Assembly: GCA_001940755.1 (NCBI GenBank)
Contig: MEHH01000009.1
Coordinates: 1-26,662, forward strand
Direction: 5' to 3'
DNA length: 26,662 nucleotides
DNA from: Candidatus Heimdallarchaeota archaeon AB_125
GTDB lineage: Archaea; Asgardarchaeota; Heimdallarchaeia; Heimdallarchaeales; Heimdallarchaeaceae
This document shows positions 21,941-26,662 of the stretch, piece by piece; positions within the stretch are counted from its first letter, which is position 1, and every line of letters starts with the position of its first letter. Made by a program: the position numbers and the translations under genes. The notes under the pieces are model-generated. The model worked only from the letters and a program-made list of their open reading frames with translations, was not told the DNA's origin and did not search any database.

Positions 21941-24643
21941 ATGACAGAAAAATATGTTTACAAATTTTTCAATAAAGAAATCTGCGAAGGTAGCGCAGAT
22001 ATGAAGAACTTACTTGGTGGTAAAGGTGCTAATTTATCAGAAATGACATCATTAGGTTTACCAATACCCCCAGGATTTGTCGTTTCTACTCAAGCTTGTC
22101 TTCATTATCTAGCTAATAATGAGGACTACCCTCAAGGATTGAAGGAAGAAGTAGAAGAGGCATTAACTGCTTTAGAGAATCTTATGGGTAAGAAACTGGG
22201 AGACAATGAAGATCCACTTCTTGTATCAGTTCGATCTGGAGCGAGAATTTCAATGCCTGGTATGATGGATACAGTTCTAAATCTGGGTCTAAATGATGCT
22301 TCTGTTGAAGGATTAGCTAGAGTATCTAACGATCCAAGATTTGCTTATGATTCTTATAGACGATTCATGTATATGTATGCAGATGTTGTAAAGGGTGTAA
22401 GTAAAGAGTATTTCGAAAAAGAATTAGAGAAGCTCAAACAAGAACTAGGTATAGAAAATGATACTGAAATACCTGCAGATGAGCTGAAGAAATTAATACA
22501 GAAGTACAAAGTAATTTACAAGGAACACATGGGAGAGGAATTCCCTCAAGATCCAAGGAAACAACTAGATGATGCCATACGAGCAGTTTTCAGAAGTTGG
22601 AATACAAGAAGAGCTATAGATTATAGAAATCATCAAGGTATTCCACATGATTTAGGTACTGCAGTAAATGTTATGACAATGGTTTATGGTAATCTCGGAG
22701 AAACCTCAGCAACTGGAGTTACATTTACACGTAATCCATCAGATGGAGAGAAAAAACTCTACGGTGAATATTTAGTAAATGCACAAGGAGAAGATGTTGT
22801 AGCTGGAATTCGAACCCCTGAACCAATTGAAAATCTCAAAGCAATAATGCCTGAATTATACAATGAACTGGATGAAATCTCTCTTTTATTAGAAAATAGA
22901 TATCGCGATATGCAAGATATGGAGTTTACAATTCAGCAAGGAAAACTCTACATGCTTCAAACAAGAAATGGTAAGAGGACAGGTATTGCTGCAGGTCAAA
23001 TTGCTTATGATTTAGTTCAAGAAGGAGTCATTAGTAAGGAGGAAGCAATTCTTAGGATAGAGCCAAGTGATGTAGAGAATGCTTTGTTCCCATCTGTGGA
23101 TTGGGGTAAAATAGATGCCAATGCACCTATTAAACAAATCAAAGAAAATCTAAAAGATAAGTTTCTTGGAGCTGGATTAGCTGCAGGTGCTGCTGCTGCA
23201 ACTGGTAAAGCTATATTTGATGCTGACAAAGCACAAGAAATAGCTGATCAGGGTGAAGATGTGATTTTGGTAAGAGTTGAAACAACTCCTGAAGACTTCC
23301 ATGGAATGGCTGCAAGCAAGGGTATCTTAACCATGAAAGGTGGTTTAACTAGCCATGCAGCCATTGTTGCCAGACAAATAGGTAAAGCTTGTATTGTAGG
23401 CAGTGAAAAAGGTGGAATTTCTGTTGATATAGAAAAACGAGAACTTAGTGCAAATGACATAATAGTAAAAGAAGGAGATTGGGTTACTATAGATGGAGAA
23501 GATGGCTCAATTTATGCAGATAAACTCCCAACCCGTCCTGCTGAATTACCTGAATCAATAATCACTATTTTGGATTGGTGTGATCAAACAGCAAAGATTG
23601 GTGTAAGAGCAAATGCAGATAAACCAGATCAGTTCAAAAAAGCACTTGAATTTGGTGCTAAAGGTATTGGGTTATGTCGAACAGAACACATGTTCTTTGA
23701 TAATCTAGATTTGGTAAGAGGTATGATTTTAGCTAAAACAGATGAAGACCGTAAACACTATGTTGATCAACTTGAACCTGTTCAACAAAAGGATTTCGAA
23801 GGTATTTTTGATGTATCAGACGGTCTTCCTGTAATCATTCGATTGATTGACCCACCACTTCATGAGTTCTTACCAAGTGAAGAAGAACTATTGATTGAAA
23901 TTTACGAAGGAAAACTACAAGGAAAAACCGATGAAGATTTGAAAGAGCAGATAGAGATGTTAGATGTTGTTCGTGAAATGAAAGAACAAAATCCAATGCT
24001 CGGTTTAAGAGGTTGTAGACTTGGTATCACAATGCCTGTTGTAACTGAAATGCAAGCACGTGCAATATTCAAAGCATCTGCTAAAATTCTTAAGAGTGGT
24101 AAACCAGTCTATCCTGAAGTAATGGTTCCTCTTGTTGGATTTGAGAAAGAATTTCTTAATCAGAGAGTAATTATTGATCGTGTGGCTAAAGAAGTAATGC
24201 TCGAAGAAAGTATTGATTTCAAATACCTTGTTGGAACAATGATAGAAGTTCCAAGGGCATCTCTAACAAGTAAAGAGATTGCTGGCGGAGATCAGGGAGC
24301 ACAGTTTTTCAGTTTTGGTACAAACGACCTTCATCAAATGACACTTGGTTTTAGTAGAGATGATGCTGGCCCATTCATTTCAAAATATATGGAAATGGGT
24401 ATTCTTGAATCAGATCCATTTGTTTCAATTGAAGAAACAGGTGTAGGTCGTCTGATGAAGATGACTGTAGATGAAGGAAAAGAAGTAAATTCAGATCTAG
24501 AATGTGGAATTTGCGGTGAACAGGGTGGGGATCCACAATCTATTGATTTCTGTTATAGAATTGGTTTAGACTATGTTTCCTGTAGTCCATTTAGAGTACC
24601 AATAGCTCGCCTTGCCGCAGCTCACGCTACATTGAAGAACTAA
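21941..24643 (+). CDS. ppdK: Pyruvate, phosphate dikinase (PPDK)
   Basis: PPDK interconverts pyruvate, ATP and phosphate with PEP, AMP and pyrophosphate. The ATP-grasp N-terminus is clear (LLGGKGANLSEMTSLGLPIPPGF, RSGARISMPGMMDTVLNLG), followed by LQTRNGKRTG, the phosphohistidine domain with H472 in GGLTSHAAIVAR, and the PEP-binding barrel (LCRTEHMFF, GLRGCRLG, FSFGTNDLHQMTLGFSRDD). The general-acid cysteine is C858 in GICGEQGGDP. Length 900 is typical. The motif is usually GEHGGDP, so His at 861 is Gln here. ATG 21941 follows AGGTGT by 7 nt. No PPDK regulatory protein is adjacent. It may serve gluconeogenesis or pyrophosphate-driven glycolysis. Confidence 0.97.
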   Translation: MTEKYVYKFFNKEICEGSADMKNLLGGKGANLSEMTSLGLPIPPGFVVSTQACLHYLANNEDYPQGLKEEVEEALTALENLMGKKLGDNEDPLLVSVRSGARISMPGMMDTVLNLGLNDASVEGLARVSNDPRFAYDSYRRFMYMYADVVKGVSKEYFEKELEKLKQELGIENDTEIPADELKKLIQKYKVIYKEHMGEEFPQDPRKQLDDAIRAVFRSWNTRRAIDYRNHQGIPHDLGTAVNVMTMVYGNLGETSATGVTFTRNPSDGEKKLYGEYLVNAQGEDVVAGIRTPEPIENLKAIMPELYNELDEISLLLENRYRDMQDMEFTIQQGKLYMLQTRNGKRTGIAAGQIAYDLVQEGVISKEEAILRIEPSDVENALFPSVDWGKIDANAPIKQIKENLKDKFLGAGLAAGAAAATGKAIFDADKAQEIADQGEDVILVRVETTPEDFHGMAASKGILTMKGGLTSHAAIVARQIGKACIVGSEKGGISVDIEKRELSANDIIVKEGDWVTIDGEDGSIYADKLPTRPAELPESIITILDWCDQTAKIGVRANADKPDQFKKALEFGAKGIGLCRTEHMFFDNLDLVRGMILAKTDEDRKHYVDQLEPVQQKDFEGIFDVSDGLPVIIRLIDPPLHEFLPSEEELLIEIYEGKLQGKTDEDLKEQIEMLDVVREMKEQNPMLGLRGCRLGITMPVVTEMQARAIFKASAKILKSGKPVYPEVMVPLVGFEKEFLNQRVIIDRVAKEVMLEESIDFKYLVGTMIEVPRASLTSKEIAGGDQGAQFFSFGTNDLHQMTLGFSRDDAGPFISKYMEMGILESDPFVSIEETGVGRLMKMTVDEGKEVNSDLECGICGEQGGDPQSIDFCYRIGLDYVSCSPFRVPIARLAAAHATLKN

Positions 24644-24646
24644 CAT

Positions 24647-24668
24647 TCTTCTTTTTTCTATTTTTTAT
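24647..24668 (+). terminator. T-rich terminator after ppdK
   Basis: Directly after the ppdK stop, two runs of six T's lie within a 22-base T-rich stretch, typical of archaeal oligo-T termination. It fills the whole gap to the convergent gene. Confidence 0.55.
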
Positions 24669-25619
24669 TTAAAGTGAAATTATTCTATCAATACTATCTA
24701 AGAAAAATCCAACATCTTCAATAAATTCGAATAAAAGTCTTACAAGGTCTGATTTCAAAGATGTTCTATGCAATGCAATTAATTCATCTAGCATTTGAAT
24801 ATTGGTTTTAGTATTTGAAAACTCCGTGTAAATCCCAATAATGTCTTTTTCTTGGAGAGTACTAAGTAAGTTTTCAAGAATTTCTAAAATGAAATATATC
24901 TTGTTATTGATGTCCCCTGATTCACCATAACTTTCTAACATTATTTTTGTAGATATTTCTTGTGCTTTTGTTGCAACGTCCTCATAAGCAATATCGAGCA
25001 TTTCAATGACCAAATCATCTATAAGAAGCTCATCTGCTTTTTCCTCAGTAGGAACATCTGAAACTTCCAATCTTTTTGTAGTCTCTTTAATCTCCTCATC
25101 TAACCATTTAACAAATGAAGGAGTAATAATTGGTTTCCTCTCAAGAAGTGTATCTGCAGATGTGAAATCTTCTTGTTTTGGTTTAAGATTTAAATATTCT
25201 TCTTTGATTTGGGAATGAGTTGTATATTCAGGATAATTCTCATACACATATTCTATTAACTGTCTTAAACTGTAATTTTTGAAATCATAACAAAGATCTT
25301 GAATAACTTGGTCATATATTTCTCCAAAGTCATTTTCTAGCAGATATTGTTCTCCATATTCTGTAATTTGGTAACGGTGGAAAACTTCTGCACTTGTCTT
25401 TTCGACTTCTTCGTGTTCGATGTACCCATAGTCTATAAGGTGTTGAATATCTTGTTGTACGACTTGGCAATAAGGACCGAATTTGAACGGAATAAAATCA
25501 TATTCTGTTTTAATATGATAATTTTTTTCCAAAAGGAAGATTAATTTTTGAAACTGTACTCTCCCATTAACAAATCCCATGTGTTTTAACAGCAGAAGCA
25601 ACGTTGCATAACGGGACAT
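24669..25619 (-). CDS. YwgA/SocA-like (Panacea-type) protein with long helical C-terminus
   Basis: A 316-residue protein I do not recognise by name. The N-terminal 110 or so residues (RYATLLLLLKHMG, VQFQKLIFLLEKNY, FKFGPYCQVVQQDIQHLIDYGYI, YQITEYGEQYL) match the pattern of the YwgA/SocA-type domain, seen in uncharacterised regulators and in antitoxin-like proteins. The remainder is acidic and mostly helical, with likely coiled stretches (180-316) and no catalytic motif that I can identify. No toxin gene is adjacent: ppdK is convergent and the neighbour upstream is a kinase-like gene. It has its own TATA box (13-mer shared with the helicase-like gene) and an ATG only about 5 nt from the predicted start site. 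Function unknown. Confidence 0.7.
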   Translation of the reverse strand: MSRYATLLLLLKHMGFVNGRVQFQKLIFLLEKNYHIKTEYDFIPFKFGPYCQVVQQDIQHLIDYGYIEHEEVEKTSAEVFHRYQITEYGEQYLLENDFGEIYDQVIQDLCYDFKNYSLRQLIEYVYENYPEYTTHSQIKEEYLNLKPKQEDFTSADTLLERKPIITPSFVKWLDEEIKETTKRLEVSDVPTEEKADELLIDDLVIEMLDIAYEDVATKAQEISTKIMLESYGESGDINNKIYFILEILENLLSTLQEKDIIGIYTEFSNTKTNIQMLDELIALHRTSLKSDLVRLLFEFIEDVGFFLDSIDRIISL

Positions 25620-25638
25620 CTTATAATATTAACCTGAA

Positions 25639-25651
25639 ATTAGTATTTAAA
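25639..25651 (-). promoter_or_regulatory. Promoter core TTTAAATACTAAT before the YwgA-like gene
   Basis: Exact copy of the 13-mer found at 20972-20984. The TATA box is centred about 28 bp before the ATG at 25619, giving a leader of only a few bases. Confidence 0.5.
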
Positions 25652-25691
25652 CTCATAAAAACATAGAAGACATGGTGTTGAAGGCTATTTT

Positions 25692-26402
25692 TCATGAAAT
25701 TACTCTGTAAACAACACTTTCATGATATCCAGTAATAACAATAATATAACCACTTAGATGCTGATCTAATTGACTATCCCCTGAATCTACTAAAAACGGA
25801 TAACCATTTAATGAATTGATTTTATGACTTGTTGCTATTACTATAATATTCTCTTTTCCAACTTCATTAATTACCTCTGGGCTTAATTGTTGATTTCCTC
25901 TACCAAATAAGAAACCTTGTCCCCCGATAGGAGTAATAATTATTTTCGTTTTCTTATCTTTTATATTTTCAAGTAATTTCTTCTCGTTTAGATCTCTTTC
26001 TATCAGTTTCTTTCCATAAAGAAGATCTACTCCTAAAAGAGTGAAATCAAGTTTCAATTTTTCCATGATTGTTCTAGTAGTTGTTCCAGGTCCTATTATG
26101 TAGAAACAATCTTCCTCCATTTCATCGATAATCTTCTGAGCTATAGCTTCTTGAGAATATTTTTCGGTTGGAGGACTTCCAGTTTTTAATCCTTGTGAAT
26201 ATTTTTTTCCAAATGGTACTTTCAGATAACCGTATAATCGTGCGGAAACTAAACCATCTCTGAAAGCTTCTTCATCAACATCCATTACTTCGGCTTCTCT
26301 TATTTCCTTTACTTGTTCTTGAAGATACAGTAAAGCTAAATCTCCTGCTCTCACTGGATTTTGAGCATAAACAGCTGAATGGATTTTAACACCAGTTGGA
26401 AT
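25692..26402 (-). CDS. COG3199-type NAD kinase-like protein, C-terminal part only
   Basis: This matches the C-terminal two-thirds of the archaeal ATP-NAD kinase/AcoX-related family (COG3199). Visible segments are PTGVKIHSAVYAQNP, REAEVMDVDEEAFRDGLVSARLYGYLKVP (given here as the start and end of one conserved stretch), YIIGPGTTTRTIMEKL, GVDLL, and ITPIGGQGFLFGRGNQQLSPEVI. The family's N-terminal domain with its GGDGT-type nucleotide loop is missing. Reading the frame upstream, homology starts at Ile-Pro-Thr-Gly near 26402, and a TAA stop follows at 26432-26430. A GTG at 26354 is not a credible start because conserved residues precede it. I infer the gene was cut at about 26400 by a junction to unrelated DNA. 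Confidence 0.78.
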   Translation of the reverse strand: MPTGVKIHSAVYAQNPVRAGDLALLYLQEQVKEIREAEVMDVDEEAFRDGLVSARLYGYLKVPFGKKYSQGLKTGSPPTEKYSQEAIAQKIIDEMEEDCFYIIGPGTTTRTIMEKLKLDFTLLGVDLLYGKKLIERDLNEKKLLENIKDKKTKIIITPIGGQGFLFGRGNQQLSPEVINEVGKENIIVIATSHKINSLNGYPFLVDSGDSQLDQHLSGYIIVITGYHESVVYRVIS

Positions 26403-26650
26403 CGGGTTACCACAGCTATACTTTGTTGGTTACTGCTCATTCCTTCCGTTAAGCCCAGTAGTTTGTAAACGAGTGGGATTGTAAACGGCCTTTCGCCTGC
26501 CCAAAAATCTTTATCCAAAATCGACCTGCTCGCTACGGTTACATAGGATGATGTATCCTTAACCAATTTGTCCGCATCGAGTTGAAATAACTGGATGGAT
26601 AAGAGAGTGAAAATCACAAGGGCTAGAAGGATTGATGCCAGTGTACCCAT
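26351..26650 (-). CDS. Membrane protein fragment, possibly N-terminus of a glycosyltransferase-like protein
   Basis: Reading from ATG 26650, an N-terminal hydrophobic helix (LASILLALVIFTLLSIQLF) is followed by DTSSYVTVASRSIL and AGERPFTIPLVYKLLG. That pattern resembles the first transmembrane segment and following loop of polytopic glycosyltransferase (PMT/ArnT-like) proteins, which would be far longer. Beyond about 26400 the frame merely reads through the kinase-like gene out of frame, so the last 17 or so residues are not meaningful. Two sampled 60-base lines here are 42% and 47% G+C, against 33% in a line of the neighbouring kinase gene. It may belong to a different genome or an acquired segment. 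The real start may be outside the window. Confidence 0.45.
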   Translation of the reverse strand: MGTLASILLALVIFTLLSIQLFQLDADKLVKDTSSYVTVASRSILDKDFWAGERPFTIPLVYKLLGLTEGMSSNQQSIAVVTRFQLVLKSIQLFMLKIQ

Positions 26651-26662
26651 CGTTGTTCTTAT

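Noticed and set aside
1..26662. CRISPR array, insertion sequence or integrated element
   Set aside because: No regularly spaced repeats, transposase, integrase or terminal inverted repeats were seen; the genes are mostly housekeeping.

Overview
This is a low-GC archaeal chromosome fragment. It carries the archaeal RNA polymerase large subunits (A', A'' and an unsplit B), ribosomal protein L30e, archaeal short NusA, Nob1, an archaeal-type UbiD decarboxylase (probable anhydromevalonate phosphate decarboxylase) and an archaeal-style tRNA-Leu. Ribosome-binding sites of the AGGTGA/GGTGAT type and TATA boxes 20-30 bp before predicted starts fit the same view. Several proteins resemble ones best known from eukaryotes: an NSUN6-like tRNA methyltransferase, a SWS1/ZSWIM7-like SWIM protein and a possible PAC4-like proteasome assembly chaperone. 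That would suit an Asgard or related lineage, but I cannot place the organism firmly from this window.

Layout. Positions 1-419 (-) hold the 3' part of a heterodisulfide-reductase-like CCG protein. It abuts, in another frame, a truncated rpoA2, preceded on the same strand by rpoA1. From 4.0 to 7.7 kb come folD and the PAC4-like gene (+), convergent glyA (-), and a divergent M55 D-aminopeptidase (+) behind a pyrimidine-rich leader. A UbiD-family gene (-) and tRNA-Leu(CAG) (+) share a palindromic TATA box. Next is a + strand cluster of a YfcE-like phosphodiesterase, the NSUN6-like enzyme, NAD kinase and Nob1. A HisC-like PLP enzyme (-) is divergent from a nucleotidyltransferase with an N-terminal ribbon-helix-helix-like segment (+), followed by rpl30e, nusA and the SWIM gene (+). 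Convergent to these lie rpoB and a Hef-like helicase with altered motifs (-), then surE (-) divergent from ppdK (+). The right end has a YwgA/SocA-like protein (-), the C-terminal part of a COG3199 NAD kinase-like protein (-) and an unrelated membrane-protein fragment.

Themes. Transcription and RNA maturation dominate (RNAP, NusA, L30e, Nob1, tRNA plus tRNA methyltransferase), with folate one-carbon metabolism (FolD, GlyA) and central carbon metabolism (PPDK). The usual archaeal rpoH-rpoB-rpoA1-rpoA2-rpl30e-nusA order is broken up.

Quality warning. Both ends show a conserved archaeal gene cut in mid-domain and joined to unrelated coding sequence in another frame (near 403-419 and near 26400). 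These look like assembly junctions or recent rearrangements. Conclusions about rpoA2 truncation or the end genes depend on which. No gene-free stretch exceeds 300 bases. I saw no CRISPR array, insertion sequence, rRNA or att site.
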